From: CAYSXY01 sp964435165
GTDB lineage: Bacteria; Pseudomonadota; Alphaproteobacteria; Rickettsiales; RI-342
Direction: 5' to 3'
Assembly: GCA_964435165.1 (NCBI GenBank)
Contig: CAYSXY010000002.1
Location: forward strand, 1 to 64,000
DNA length: 64,000 bases
Part shown: positions 54,621-63,422 of the stretch, piece by piece
How positions within the stretch are numbered: position 1 is the first letter of the stretch
Layout of the letters: each line of letters starts with the position of its first letter
Program-made: the position numbers and the translations under genes
The notes under the pieces: model-generated
What the model was told of the DNA's origin: nothing
The model's input: only the letters and a program-made list of their open reading frames with translations
Databases searched by the model: none

Positions 54621-54949
54621 TGGCGAACCAGCAGAAACTAAAAATTAAAAAAGGTGACGCGGTCATTGTCACCACTGGTAAGGATAAAGGTAAACGCGGT
54701 GAAGTGCTGCGCGTGATTCCTGAGCAAAAGCGTGTCGTTATTTCGGGGGCAAATGTAGCAACCCGTCACAACCGGCCTTCGCAATTCGATGCAGGGGGTA
54801 TCGCCAAGAAAGAAATGCCGATTCATATTTCCAATGTGGCGTTGGTGGATCCCAAGCAGGATGTGGCGACGCGTGTAGGGTATAAAACCCTCAAAGATGG
54901 TAGAAAAGTACGCTTCGCTAAGAAATCTGGCGAAGTGATTGATGCGTAG
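54620..54949 (+). CDS. rplX: 50S ribosomal protein L24
   Basis: This 109-residue KOW-type assembly protein has KIKKGDAVIVTTGKDKGKRG and the MPIHISNVALVDP segment. Length is normal. It is coupled to rplN by TAATG. Confidence 0.96.
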   Translation: MANQQKLKIKKGDAVIVTTGKDKGKRGEVLRVIPEQKRVVISGANVATRHNRPSQFDAGGIAKKEMPIHISNVALVDPKQDVATRVGYKTLKDGRKVRFAKKSGEVIDA

Positions 54950-54960
54950 AGGAAACGGCC

Positions 54961-55500
54961 ATGGCCAGATTATTAAAAGATTATAATGAGCGCATTCGTA
55001 AAGAACTTCAGCAGGAGTTGAATTTCACGAACCCGATGCAAGTGCCGAAAATTGAGAAAATCGTACTCAATATGGGCGTGTCGGAAGCGGTTGGTAATTC
55101 AAAAGTGCTGACGTCAGTGTCCGATGAATTAGGTATGATTGCCGGGCAAAAGCCTGTCATCACGCGTGCCAAGAAATCGATCGCCAGCTTTAAGCTGCGT
55201 GAGGGCATGCCCTTGGGTGCGAAGGTGACGCTACGTGGTGAGCGTATGTATGAATTTCTGGATCGTCTGGTGACCATTGCCATGCCGCGCATTCGGGATT
55301 TTCGTGGACTGAATCACAAAAGTTTCGATGGTTGCGGAAATTATGCCTTTGGTATAAAAGAGCACATCATTTTCCCGGAAATAAATTATGACAAAGTGGA
55401 TAAAATCCGGGGTATGGATGTGATTATCACCACGTCGACCGCAAATGACAATGAAGCGCTGGCTTTGTTGAAGAAACTTAATTTGCCATTTGCGGCCTGA
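54961..55500 (+). CDS. rplE: 50S ribosomal protein L5
   Basis: The 179-residue 5S rRNA-binding protein shows NPMQVPKIEKIVLNMGVSEA, AGQKPVITRAKKSIASFKLR, VTLRGERMYEFLDRLVTIAM and YAFGIKEHIIFPEI. AGAGGA precedes the ATG. Confidence 0.97.
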   Translation: MARLLKDYNERIRKELQQELNFTNPMQVPKIEKIVLNMGVSEAVGNSKVLTSVSDELGMIAGQKPVITRAKKSIASFKLREGMPLGAKVTLRGERMYEFLDRLVTIAMPRIRDFRGLNHKSFDGCGNYAFGIKEHIIFPEINYDKVDKIRGMDVIITTSTANDNEALALLKKLNLPFAA

Positions 55501-55519
55501 GTGGAACGGAGAGAGTAGT

Positions 55520-55825
55520 ATGGCTAAGAAAAGTTCAGTTGAGAAAAATAAACGCCGTCAGCGCATGGCAGATAAGTTTTCCAACAAGCGTGAAGCACTG
55601 AAAAAAGTGATCATGGACAAGGAAACCTCGTTTGAGGATCGTTTGGAGGCGTCGCTGAAGTTGGCAAAACTGCCACGCAATAGTGCGCCGATTCGCCAGC
55701 GTAACCGTTGCGAAGTCAGTGGTCGTCCGCGCGGATATTATCGTAAATTAAAAATGTCGCGTATTGCGCTGCGCGAGCTTGGGTCAGCCGGTGAGCTGCC
55801 AGGCATTGTTAAATCGAGCTGGTAA
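55520..55825 (+). CDS. rpsN: 30S ribosomal protein S14, long zinc-free form
   Basis: This 101-residue protein is the C-minus type: the CxxC pairs of zinc-binding S14 are absent and only NRCEVSGRPRGYYRKLKMSR remains. MAKKSSVEKNKRRQRM and the terminal LPGIVKSSW are standard. GGAGAGA marks the ATG at 55520; an upstream frame to 55490 overlaps rplE. Confidence 0.96.
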   Translation: MAKKSSVEKNKRRQRMADKFSNKREALKKVIMDKETSFEDRLEASLKLAKLPRNSAPIRQRNRCEVSGRPRGYYRKLKMSRIALRELGSAGELPGIVKSSW

Positions 55826-55841
55826 AGGTGGAGTCACGATC

Positions 55842-56240
55842 ATGTCAATGAATGATTTGTTATCAGATATGCTGACACGCATCCGCAATGGCCAGCAGGC
55901 ACGCCTCTCTGTCGTCAGTGCTCCGGCGTCTAATTTGTCGGAAAATGTGCTGAAGGTGCTGGCGGAAGAAGGTTATATTCGTGGTTACAGTCGCAATGAG
56001 GAAGATTCGGCAAAGCCGCAGCTGAATATTGAGCTGAAATACCACGATGGCGAGCCGGTCATTAAAGAATTAAAGCGTAAATCCAAACCAGGGCGGCGTG
56101 TATACACTTCCGTCAAAGAGATGCCGCGTGTGCATAACGGTTTGGGTATGGCCATTATTTCGACCCCTAAAGGGGTGATGTCTGACTATCAGGCGCGCGT
56201 CGACCATGTGGGCGGCGAAGTGCTTTGCAGTGTATTCTAG
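55842..56240 (+). CDS. rpsH: 30S ribosomal protein S8
   Basis: The 132-residue protein binds the central domain of 16S rRNA and in E. coli represses the spc operon. MSMNDLLSDMLTRIRNGQQA, GYIRGYSRNEED, KSKPGRRVYTSVKEMPRV and ISTPKGVMSDYQAR are typical. The upstream frame to 55764 overlaps rpsN and is not used. Confidence 0.96.
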   Translation: MSMNDLLSDMLTRIRNGQQARLSVVSAPASNLSENVLKVLAEEGYIRGYSRNEEDSAKPQLNIELKYHDGEPVIKELKRKSKPGRRVYTSVKEMPRVHNGLGMAIISTPKGVMSDYQARVDHVGGEVLCSVF

Positions 56241-56249
56241 GAGAGAATC

Positions 56250-56783
56250 ATGTCACGCGTAGGTAAACTGCCCATAGCGATTCCGGATGGAGTTTCCGTC
56301 TCTCTGACAGAGTCGGAAATCACTGTCAAAGGGTCGAAAGGCGAATTAAAAACATCCTTCACCAAAGATGTTTCCATCACACAGGAAGATGGGCAGATTG
56401 TGGTGAAGCCTGCCAATAACGGCCATCGTGCACGCTCCATGTGGGGTACCATGCGCAGCGTCATCGCGAGTCTGATCGAAGGGGCGTCGCAAGGATTTGT
56501 GCGCCGCCTGGAGATTGTTGGAGTTGGATATCGGGCCGCTCTACAGGGAGATATGCTCAACCTGTCATTGGGATATAGTCATGATGTGCGCTTTGCCTTG
56601 CCGGAAGGGGTTAGTGTGAAGTGCGAAAAACCAACCTCCATTGAAATCAGTGGAGCTAATAAACAGTTAGTAGGTCAAGTTGCATCGGATATTCGCGCGT
56701 TGCGTCCGCCTGAGCCGTATAAAGGCAAGGGGGTGCGCTTTGAGGGTGAATTTATCATGATGAAAGAAGGTAAGAAAAAGTAA
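56250..56783 (+). CDS. rplF: 50S ribosomal protein L6
   Basis: This 177-residue two-domain protein lies near the factor-binding site. MSRVGKLPIAIPDGVSVSL, LSLGYSHDVRFALPEGVSVK and the terminal LRPPEPYKGKGVRFEGE are conserved. AGGAGA precedes the ATG closely. Confidence 0.97.
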   Translation: MSRVGKLPIAIPDGVSVSLTESEITVKGSKGELKTSFTKDVSITQEDGQIVVKPANNGHRARSMWGTMRSVIASLIEGASQGFVRRLEIVGVGYRAALQGDMLNLSLGYSHDVRFALPEGVSVKCEKPTSIEISGANKQLVGQVASDIRALRPPEPYKGKGVRFEGEFIMMKEGKKK

Positions 56784-56793
56784 GGTGTGAATC

Positions 56794-57156
56794 ATGGCTC
56801 AGTCAGCCCAGGCATTATTTGAACGTCGTCGTCGCCGTGTGCGCTACAAGATTCGCAACGTACAGGGCGATCGCAATCGGTTAGCGGTGCATCGCACGAA
56901 TCAACATATCTATGCGCACATTATCAATGCGCAAGGCAAGGTCGTGGCAAGTGCATCGTCGGTAGACAAAGACATTCGCAAGTCTCTTGGCAACGGTTCC
57001 AATGTTAAAGCGGCTGAAGCCGTCGGCAAGCTAATTGCTGACCGTGCGAAAAAGGCGAAAATTGCCGATGTGGTGTTCGACCGTGGTGGATATATTTATC
57101 ATGGCCGCGTGAAGGCGCTGGCAGATGCTGCCCGCGCGGGTGGTTTGGCATTTTAA
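56794..57156 (+). CDS. rplR: 50S ribosomal protein L18
   Basis: The 120-residue 5S rRNA-binding protein has RLAVHRTNQHIYAHIINAQG and VVFDRGGYIYHGRVKALADA with the usual ending AARAGGLAF. AAGGTG precedes the ATG. Confidence 0.96.
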   Translation: MAQSAQALFERRRRRVRYKIRNVQGDRNRLAVHRTNQHIYAHIINAQGKVVASASSVDKDIRKSLGNGSNVKAAEAVGKLIADRAKKAKIADVVFDRGGYIYHGRVKALADAARAGGLAF

Positions 57157-57182
57157 TAGAGTAAAGCAATAAGGACAATTAC

Positions 57183-57872
57183 ATGTCGAGAAACGCAGCT
57201 CCAGCAGAACGCAGCTCGCAGCAGGAAGTCGATCTGATTGATCGTCTGGTATCCGTCAATCGCGTAGCCAAAGTGGTGAAGGGTGGCCGCCGATTCGGCT
57301 TCGCCGCGTTGGTGGTTATTGGGGATGGTAAAGGCCGAGTCGGTTATGGCACAGGTAAAGCGAAAGAAGTGCCGGATGCGGTGAAAAAAGCAACCGATAT
57401 GGCTCGTAAATCCATGATTCGTGTGCCACTGCGTGAAGGTCGTACTCTGCATCATGATGTGAAAGGTCGCTATGGGTCGGGTAAAGTGATTCTCCGTGCG
57501 GCACCGGCCGGTACTGGTATTATTGCCGGTGGTCCGATGCGTGCTATTCTGGAAGCATTAGGTGTTCAGGATGTTGTGGCAAAATCAACCGGGTCATCGA
57601 ATCCACATAATATGGTGAAAGCAACATTGGATGCGTTGCAAGCTATTCGCTCACCACGAGCAATTGCTGGAAAGCGTGGCAAGAAAATTGGTGATGTGAT
57701 TGCACGTCGTGAGATTATTCTCGGTGGTGGCACATCACAAGATTCGGAAGAGGAAAAAACAGAAGTCACGACAGCGAAAAAAGAAGTGAAAAAAGCGGCT
57801 GCGGCTAAAAAGTCGGCTGCTAAGAAGTCGGCCGCAAAAAAACCTGCGGTTACCTCGGTCAAAAAGAAATAA
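57183..57872 (+). CDS. rpsE: 30S ribosomal protein S5 with histone-like C-terminal tail
   Basis: S5 takes part in mRNA unwinding and accuracy. The core is normal: VVKGGRRFGFAALVVIGDGK, GKAKEVPDAVKKATDMARKS, GPMRAILEALGVQDVVAKST and SSNPHNMVKATLDAL. The protein is 229 residues, about 30-60 more than usual. From about residue 187 it is an acidic patch followed by a Lys/Ala-rich tail (KKAAAAKKSAAKKSAAKK) that resembles histone H1 tails. AAGGA precedes the ATG. Confidence 0.95.
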   Translation: MSRNAAPAERSSQQEVDLIDRLVSVNRVAKVVKGGRRFGFAALVVIGDGKGRVGYGTGKAKEVPDAVKKATDMARKSMIRVPLREGRTLHHDVKGRYGSGKVILRAAPAGTGIIAGGPMRAILEALGVQDVVAKSTGSSNPHNMVKATLDALQAIRSPRAIAGKRGKKIGDVIARREIILGGGTSQDSEEEKTEVTTAKKEVKKAAAAKKSAAKKSAAKKPAVTSVKKK

Positions 57873-57887
57873 ATTAGGATTAGAATC

Positions 57888-58085
57888 ATGCCAGCAGCAA
57901 TAAAGAGTACGGTGACAGTTCGTCAGATCGCAAGTCCCATCGGTCGGCCGAAGGACCAGCGCCAGACGCTGGTTGGGCTTGGGTTGAACAAAATGAACCG
58001 CACCCGGACGCTGGAAGATACACCGGCGATACGTGGAATGATCAATAAAGTTCATCACTTAGTGGAAGTGGTGGACGAGTCGTAA
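57888..58085 (+). CDS. rpmD: 50S ribosomal protein L30
   Basis: This 65-residue protein has VTVRQIASPIGRPKDQRQTL and GLGLNKMNRTRTLEDTPAIR, the standard L30 signature. TAGGA precedes the ATG. Confidence 0.95.
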   Translation: MPAAIKSTVTVRQIASPIGRPKDQRQTLVGLGLNKMNRTRTLEDTPAIRGMINKVHHLVEVVDES

Positions 58086-58131
58086 GACAATGAACCCGGC
58101 TCGATTGCCGGAAGGATAGAGGATACAAGCC

Positions 58132-58698
58132 ATGCAGTTGAATCAACTCAAAGATAACGAAGGTGCACGCCAGTCGCGCACGCGGGTAGGGCGTGGCATT
58201 GGTTCCGGCAAAGGAAAAACCTGTGGCCGTGGCATGAAAGGACAAAAGTCACGCAGTGGTGTGGCGATCAAAGGCTTTGAAGGGGGGCAAAACCCGCTTT
58301 ATTTGCGCCTGCCAAAGCGTGGGTTTATCAATTCGGGCCGTAAAGAATATGCCACGATCAACACGGGTGACTTGCAGCGTTTTGTTGATAGTGGTCGGCT
58401 GAGTGAAAAAGATAAGATTACCTCGGCGCTGTTGGCAGAGAAGAACATTCTCAAGCCGACGAAAGCAGGGGTGAAAGTGCTGGCCAAAGGTGAGCTGAAA
58501 GCGAAGTTGAATATCTCGGTTGAAGCATTCTCTGTCGCTGCTGAAAAAGCGGTGAGCAAAGCTGGGGGATCTTTAGTCAAGGTTGAGGCGGCGACTGCAG
58601 AGGCGGCGAAAACACCCAAGAAATCAGCCGCAAGCAAATCGGGTGCTAAAACCGAGAAAAAGCCTGCGAAAAAAGCTGCGTCAAAAGCAAAAGACTGA
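58132..58698 (+). CDS. rplO: 50S ribosomal protein L15 with basic C-terminal tail
   Basis: The core shows MQLNQLKDNEGARQSRTRVG, GIGSGKGKTCGRGMKGQKSR and FEGGQNPLYLRLPKRGF, then the globular end LSVEAFSVAAEKAVSKAGG-like segment. At 188 residues it is about 30-40 longer than usual because of a Lys/Ala/Ser tail (KTPKKSAASKSGAKTEKKPA). This is a second histone-like extension in the operon after that of S5. GAGGA precedes the ATG. Confidence 0.95.
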   Translation: MQLNQLKDNEGARQSRTRVGRGIGSGKGKTCGRGMKGQKSRSGVAIKGFEGGQNPLYLRLPKRGFINSGRKEYATINTGDLQRFVDSGRLSEKDKITSALLAEKNILKPTKAGVKVLAKGELKAKLNISVEAFSVAAEKAVSKAGGSLVKVEAATAEAAKTPKKSAASKSGAKTEKKPAKKAASKAKD

Positions 58699-58769
58699 TA
58701 CATCACTATGTTGCCATCTCATGCGAGTCGGCATAGCGTCACTTCCATAAAATGAGCATAGCGTAACTC

Positions 58770-60122
58770 ATGGTATCTGCAGCAGAAAGGCTGGCAGCCA
58801 ATATTAATATTGGCGTTCTCTCCCGCGCAACAGAATTGAAAAAGCGTCTTATTTTTGTTGTCGGCGCGCTGGTCGTTTATCGTATCGGCACCTACATTCC
58901 TCTGCCTGGGATTGATCCGGTCGTGCTGGATGAAATATTCCGGCAGAATGCCGGCGGTATTCTCGGCATGTTCAATATGTTCGCCGGCGGTGCATTGGGG
59001 CGTATGACCATTTTTGCCCTCAACATCATGCCGTATATTTCTGCCTCCATCATCATGCAGTTGATGACCGTGGTGTCCAAGCAATTAGAGCAGCTTAAAA
59101 AAGAGGGCGAATCCGGACGGCGGAAAATCAACCAATATACTCGTTATGGTACTGTGCTGCTGGCATTTCTCCAGGGCTATGGCCTGGCGATTGGGTTGGA
59201 AGGCATGGCAGCGTCTTCAGGCTCGGCAGTGATTGAACCAGGCCTGATGTTCCGCCTCACCACGGCCATCACACTAACAGGGGGTACGGTTTTCCTGATG
59301 TGGCTGGGTGAACAGATTACGGCGCGTGGCATCGGCAATGGTATTTCATTGATTATTTTCGCCGGGATTGTGGCGGAATTTCCGGGAGCTTTGGCGAGTA
59401 CCTTTGAATTGGGTCGCCGCGGCGCCATATCAATTGAATTTATCTTGTTTATGATTCTGCTGGCAGTCTCTCTCATTGGTTTTATCGTTTTTATGGAGCG
59501 CGCTCAGCGGCGCATTCTGGTGCAATATCCCAAGCGCCAGGTGGGCAATAAAATGTATGGCGGGGAAAACTCGCATCTGCCGCTCAAATTGAACACGGCA
59601 GGCGTTATTCCGCCGATTTTTGCCAGCTCTCTCCTGCTATTTCCGGTGACGATTGCCGGGTTCAATGCATCATCCGAACCATCCATGCTGAACACCATCA
59701 CCGCTTATTTGGCGCACGGGCAGCCGCTCTATATTGCATTGTATATTCTGGCGATCGTTTTCTTCTGCTTCTTCTATACGGCGATTGTGTTCAATCCCAA
59801 GGATACAGCAGATAATCTCAAAAAACATGGCGGGTTTATCCCGGGGATTCGACCCGGCAAGAATACGGCGGAGTATCTGGATTTTGTTCTGACACGGTTG
59901 ACCGTGGTTGGCGCGCTCTATCTCTCACTGGTGTGTGCCGTGCCGGAGCTACTCATTTCCAATTATTCTGTGCCATTTTACCTTGGCGGTACCAGCCTGC
60001 TGATCGTGGTGAATGTCACCATGGACACCATTGCTCAGATCCAGTCGCATTTATTTGCGCACCAATATGAAGGGTTGATCAAAAAATCAAAACTCGTGCA
60101 GAAAAAAGGACGTAGACGGTGA
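58770..60122 (+). CDS. secY: Protein translocase subunit SecY
   Basis: The 450-residue protein forms the SecYEG channel in the inner membrane and has ten membrane helices. Landmarks are RIGTYIPLPGIDP, GGALGRMTIFALNIMPYISA (plug and helix 2 region), RGIGNGISLIIFAGI, the cytoplasmic loop ERAQRRILVQYPKRQ, and GFIPGIRPGKNTAEYL. No clear ribosome binding site precedes the ATG at 58770. The stop overlaps adk (GTGA). Confidence 0.97.
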   Translation: MVSAAERLAANINIGVLSRATELKKRLIFVVGALVVYRIGTYIPLPGIDPVVLDEIFRQNAGGILGMFNMFAGGALGRMTIFALNIMPYISASIIMQLMTVVSKQLEQLKKEGESGRRKINQYTRYGTVLLAFLQGYGLAIGLEGMAASSGSAVIEPGLMFRLTTAITLTGGTVFLMWLGEQITARGIGNGISLIIFAGIVAEFPGALASTFELGRRGAISIEFILFMILLAVSLIGFIVFMERAQRRILVQYPKRQVGNKMYGGENSHLPLKLNTAGVIPPIFASSLLLFPVTIAGFNASSEPSMLNTITAYLAHGQPLYIALYILAIVFFCFFYTAIVFNPKDTADNLKKHGGFIPGIRPGKNTAEYLDFVLTRLTVVGALYLSLVCAVPELLISNYSVPFYLGGTSLLIVVNVTMDTIAQIQSHLFAHQYEGLIKKSKLVQKKGRRR

Positions 60123-60772
60123 ATGTGATTTTGTTGGGGCCGCCGGGCGCAGGCAAAGGAACGCAGGCAGATTTACTGAAGGACCGGCATGGGCTGGCCA
60201 AACTCTCAACAGGAGATATGTTGCGCGCATGCGTTGCAGAAGGATCTGATATAGGCCAGCAAATATCGGATATCATGAATCGCGGCGAACTGGTGCCGGA
60301 CGATATTATGGTCGCCATGATTGAAAATCGTATTCAGCAGGCAGATTGTGCGCGCGGATTTATTCTGGATGGCTTTCCGCGCACCGTGGTGCAGGCAGAA
60401 GCGTTGGACACTATGCTGGAAAAAACGGGCTGCCAGCTTGCCGCTGTGATTGAGCTGAGAGTTGATGATGCCATACTTGTCGATCGTATTTCAGGGCGCT
60501 TTAGTTGTGTCACCTGCGGTGCGGGCTATCATGACACATTCAAGCCAACGCAGCAGGAAGGGGTATGTGACCAGTGTGGAGGGACGGAATTTTCCCGCCG
60601 GTCTGACGATAATGCCGAGACGGTTGCGGCGCGTTTGACATCTTATCATCGACAAACCGAACCACTGCTCCCATATTATACGGAAAAGGGCCTGTTGCGA
60701 CCGGTCGACGGCATGGCTGACATGCCAGAAGTGGCGCGGCAAATCGAAGAAGCGGTGAACATTCCTGCGTGA
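60119..60772 (+). CDS. adk: Adenylate kinase, zinc-LID type
   Basis: This 217-residue enzyme interconverts ATP plus AMP and two ADP. The P-loop is GPPGAGKGTQ at residues 7-16; the AMP site follows with STGDMLRACV, and GFPRTVVQAEAL is conserved. The LID has four cysteines, C130, C133, C150 and C153 (two CxxC pairs), so it should bind zinc, as in Gram-positive enzymes and some alphaproteobacteria. It starts with GTG, coupled to secY by a four-base overlap. Confidence 0.96.
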   Translation: MNVILLGPPGAGKGTQADLLKDRHGLAKLSTGDMLRACVAEGSDIGQQISDIMNRGELVPDDIMVAMIENRIQQADCARGFILDGFPRTVVQAEALDTMLEKTGCQLAAVIELRVDDAILVDRISGRFSCVTCGAGYHDTFKPTQQEGVCDQCGGTEFSRRSDDNAETVAARLTSYHRQTEPLLPYYTEKGLLRPVDGMADMPEVARQIEEAVNIPA

Positions 60773-60806
60773 TGTGGCGAAATCATGCGAGCGGGTGATC
60801 TAACCG

Positions 60807-60834
60807 TTGACTTGCGATTAATTATCCCTATAGT
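60807..60834 (+). promoter_or_regulatory. Promoter of the rpsM-rpsK-rpoA-rplQ operon
   Basis: TTGACT at 60807-60812, a 16-base spacer and TATAGT at 60829-60834 form a near-consensus sigma-70 promoter. The leader to rpsM is about 100 bases. It allows rpsM-rplQ to be expressed apart from secY-adk. Confidence 0.8.
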
Positions 60835-60940
60835 ACCGGCTCTTTTGAGGAAGATGGTGCGAAAAAACCCAATAAGATTGGATAAGCACCTGAAATGCGA
60901 CATGCAACAGTAGACGTAAGTGTCTGACAGGAGATAAAAA

Positions 60941-61309
60941 GTGGCTCGTATTGCCGGTGTAAATATACCAACATCTAAGCGCATTGAAGTAGCGCTCACC
61001 TACATTCATGGAATCGGACATACCACCTCGCGCGAAATTATGGCGAAGGCGAAAATGACCGATAATAAGCGGGTGCATGAATTGAGTGAGGAAGAAGTCG
61101 CTCGCCTGCGTGAGATCATCGACCGTGAATATACAGTAGAAGGCGATGTGCGTCGTCAGCGCTCAATGAATATCAAGCGATTGATGGATCTGGGCTGTTA
61201 CCGTGGCTTGCGCCATCGTCGCGGCCTGCCGGTGCGCGGTCAACGGACGCATACCAATGCGCGTACCCGTAAAGGGAAGGCCAAACCAATCGCCGGTAAG
61301 AAGAAATAA
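60941..61309 (+). CDS. rpsM: 30S ribosomal protein S13
   Basis: The 122-residue head protein contacts the P-site tRNA and L5. It has ARIAGVNIPTSKRIEVALTY, IKRLMDLGCYRGLRHRRGLP and VRGQRTHTNARTRKGK. The start codon is GTG, with AGGAG seven bases before it. Confidence 0.97.
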   Translation: MARIAGVNIPTSKRIEVALTYIHGIGHTTSREIMAKAKMTDNKRVHELSEEEVARLREIIDREYTVEGDVRRQRSMNIKRLMDLGCYRGLRHRRGLPVRGQRTHTNARTRKGKAKPIAGKKK

Positions 61310-61328
61310 GGGGTAAGGAATTAGACCA

Positions 61329-61724
61329 ATGGCAGTAAAAGATCAAAAAGCCCGGGTGCGTCGTAAAGACCGGAAAAACATCACCACCGGCATTGCGCAT
61401 GTTAATGCAACGTTTAATAACACGATCATTACCATTACCGATCAGCAGGGTAATGTCATTTCCTGGTCGTCGGCGGGTTCGAACAATTTCAAAGGCTCAC
61501 GCAAATCGACGCCGTATGCCGCCCAGGTGGCGGCGGAGAAAGCAGGCCTGGCCGCTATTGAGCATGGCATGCAAACCGTCTCTGTTTGTGTGAAAGGGCC
61601 GGGGTCAGGGCGTGAATCTGCCCTGCGTGCGTTGCAATCGGTCGGTTTTACCGTAACCGCTATTCGTGATGTGACGCCGATTCCACATAATGGATGCCGT
61701 CCGCCGAAGCGTCGTCGCGTGTAG
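61329..61724 (+). CDS. rpsK: 30S ribosomal protein S11
   Basis: The 131-residue platform protein shows HVNATFNNTIITITDQQGNV, SAGSNNFKGSRKSTPYAAQ and the ending IPHNGCRPPKRRRV. AAGGA is about ten bases before the ATG. Confidence 0.97.
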   Translation: MAVKDQKARVRRKDRKNITTGIAHVNATFNNTIITITDQQGNVISWSSAGSNNFKGSRKSTPYAAQVAAEKAGLAAIEHGMQTVSVCVKGPGSGRESALRALQSVGFTVTAIRDVTPIPHNGCRPPKRRRV

Positions 61725-61778
61725 AGCGGCGAATATCGGATTGAATATTAATGCTTTTAGAATGCATGGGGTGAGAAG

Positions 61779-62798
61779 GTGATTAGCAGAAACTGGAAAG
61801 AACTGATTAAGCCAACAAAGCTGGATATCCAGACGCCGAAAGACGCGTCGCGTCATGCGGTGGTGGTGGCTGAGCCACTGGAGCGTGGATTTGGTATTAC
61901 CATTGGTAATGCGCTGCGTCGTATTCTGCTGTCATCGCTGCAGGGTGCCGCCGTCACTTCGGTGAAAATTGACGGCGTGCTTCATGAATTTTCGTCGGTG
62001 ACCGGCGTGAATGAAGATGTCACCAACATGATCCTCAATATCAAACAGCTGGCAATCCGTGCCCATTCGGCGGATCCGAAAAAGCTTGTGTTGAAAGCCA
62101 AAGGCCCATGCGAAGTGACCGCATCGATGATCACCTGCCCGCATGATGTTGAGATTATTAATGGTAATTTGCGTATCTGCACCTTGGATAAAGGCGCAGA
62201 ACTGAACCTCGAAATGCAGGTGGGAACGGGTAAAGGTTATGTGCCGGCTGCAATGAATCGTTCCGATGATGCCCCGATTGGCGTTATCCCGGTCGATGCC
62301 CTCTACAGCCCGGTCAAACGCGTTACCTACGAAGTTGATAATGCGCGCGTCGGTCAGGTAACCGATTATGACAAGCTGATTCTGGAAGTGGAAACCAACG
62401 GTGCCGTATCGCCGGAAGACGCGGTAGCATACGCTGCACGTATTCTGCAGGATCAATTGAATCTGTTCATCAATTTTGAGGATGTGTCCGAAGAGACCCG
62501 TCAGGAAGAAAGCCCGGAAGACCAGATCAACCCGAATCTGCTCAAAAAAGTGGAAGAGTTGGAATTGTCGGTACGCTCTGCCAATTGCCTGAAGAACGAC
62601 AATATCGTTTACATTGGCGATCTGGTTCAGAAAACCGAAGCCGAAATGCTGAAAACACCGAATTTTGGCCGCAAGTCACTCAACGAGATAAAAGATGTGC
62701 TCGTGACCATGGGGCTTAAATTTGGCATGGAGATCGACAACTGGCCGCCGGAGAATATCGAAGAGCTGGCGAAAAAGTTTGAAGACCCCTTTGCGTGA
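61779..62798 (+). CDS. rpoA: RNA polymerase alpha subunit
   Basis: The 339-residue protein dimerises to start polymerase assembly and carries the C-terminal domain for UP elements and activators. The N-terminal part has EPLERGFGITIGNALRRILL and SSLQGAAVTSVKIDGVLHEF. The C-terminal helix-hairpin-helix domain has LELSVRSANCLKNDNIVYIG and NFGRKSLNEIKDVLVTMGL. It starts with GTG behind a weak ribosome binding site. Confidence 0.97.
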   Translation: MISRNWKELIKPTKLDIQTPKDASRHAVVVAEPLERGFGITIGNALRRILLSSLQGAAVTSVKIDGVLHEFSSVTGVNEDVTNMILNIKQLAIRAHSADPKKLVLKAKGPCEVTASMITCPHDVEIINGNLRICTLDKGAELNLEMQVGTGKGYVPAAMNRSDDAPIGVIPVDALYSPVKRVTYEVDNARVGQVTDYDKLILEVETNGAVSPEDAVAYAARILQDQLNLFINFEDVSEETRQEESPEDQINPNLLKKVEELELSVRSANCLKNDNIVYIGDLVQKTEAEMLKTPNFGRKSLNEIKDVLVTMGLKFGMEIDNWPPENIEELAKKFEDPFA

Positions 62799-62846
62799 AA
62801 TAAGAGATAATAATAACCTAAGACGTTAATCGATAGGATTGGAACC

Positions 62847-63293
62847 ATGCGACATCGCGTAGCAGGACGAAAATTAAACCGCACCAGCGCACATCGTAAA
62901 GCCATGTTTAAAAATATGGCCGATGCATTGGTTAAGCACGAGCAAATTACCACCACGTTGCCCAAAGCGAAAGAGTTACGCCCCTATGTGGAAAAGCTCG
63001 TGACGCTCGGCAAACGTGGCGATCTGCATGCGCGCCGGCAAATCTTATCGCAGACCAATGATGCAAAAACGGCTGCAAAGCTTATTGACGTGCTGGCAGA
63101 GCGCTATAAAGAGCGTCAGGGCGGCTATCTGCGCATTCTAAAGGCGGGCTTCCGCTACGGCGATTCAGCACCGGTGGCAATTATCGAATTTGTCGATCGC
63201 GACGAAGAAGCGAAAGGCCAGGATTCCGGCCCAATCATGATGGATGATGAGTTGGATATGGAATTGCCGGAAGGCGGTGAAAAAGCCGCGTGA
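62847..63293 (+). CDS. rplQ: 50S ribosomal protein L17
   Basis: The 148-residue protein has MRHRVAGRKLNRTSAHRKAM, EQITTTLPKAKELRPYVEKL and YLRILKAGFRYGDSAPVAII. About 25 acidic residues at the end (KGQDSGPIMMDDELDMELPE) exceed the core fold. It is the last gene of the alpha operon. Confidence 0.96.
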   Translation: MRHRVAGRKLNRTSAHRKAMFKNMADALVKHEQITTTLPKAKELRPYVEKLVTLGKRGDLHARRQILSQTNDAKTAAKLIDVLAERYKERQGGYLRILKAGFRYGDSAPVAIIEFVDRDEEAKGQDSGPIMMDDELDMELPEGGEKAA

Positions 63294-63317
63294 TACCGGT
63301 TTCATAATTGATTGACT

Positions 63318-63349
63318 AAAGAGCCGCCAACCACTGTTGGCGGCTCTTT
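63318..63349 (+). terminator. Terminator of the alpha operon
   Basis: A perfect 13-bp stem, AAAGAGCCGCCAA / TTGGCGGCTCTTT, with a six-base loop lies 25 bases after rplQ. The T tract is short and inside the stem end; the symmetry suits a terminator in either direction. Confidence 0.85.
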
Positions 63350-63422
63350 GCGTTTACAGGTAAGAAGAATGCATACGTTACGAAACTCTACAAACATGAT
63401 CATCTTACCCTATATGTGACAT

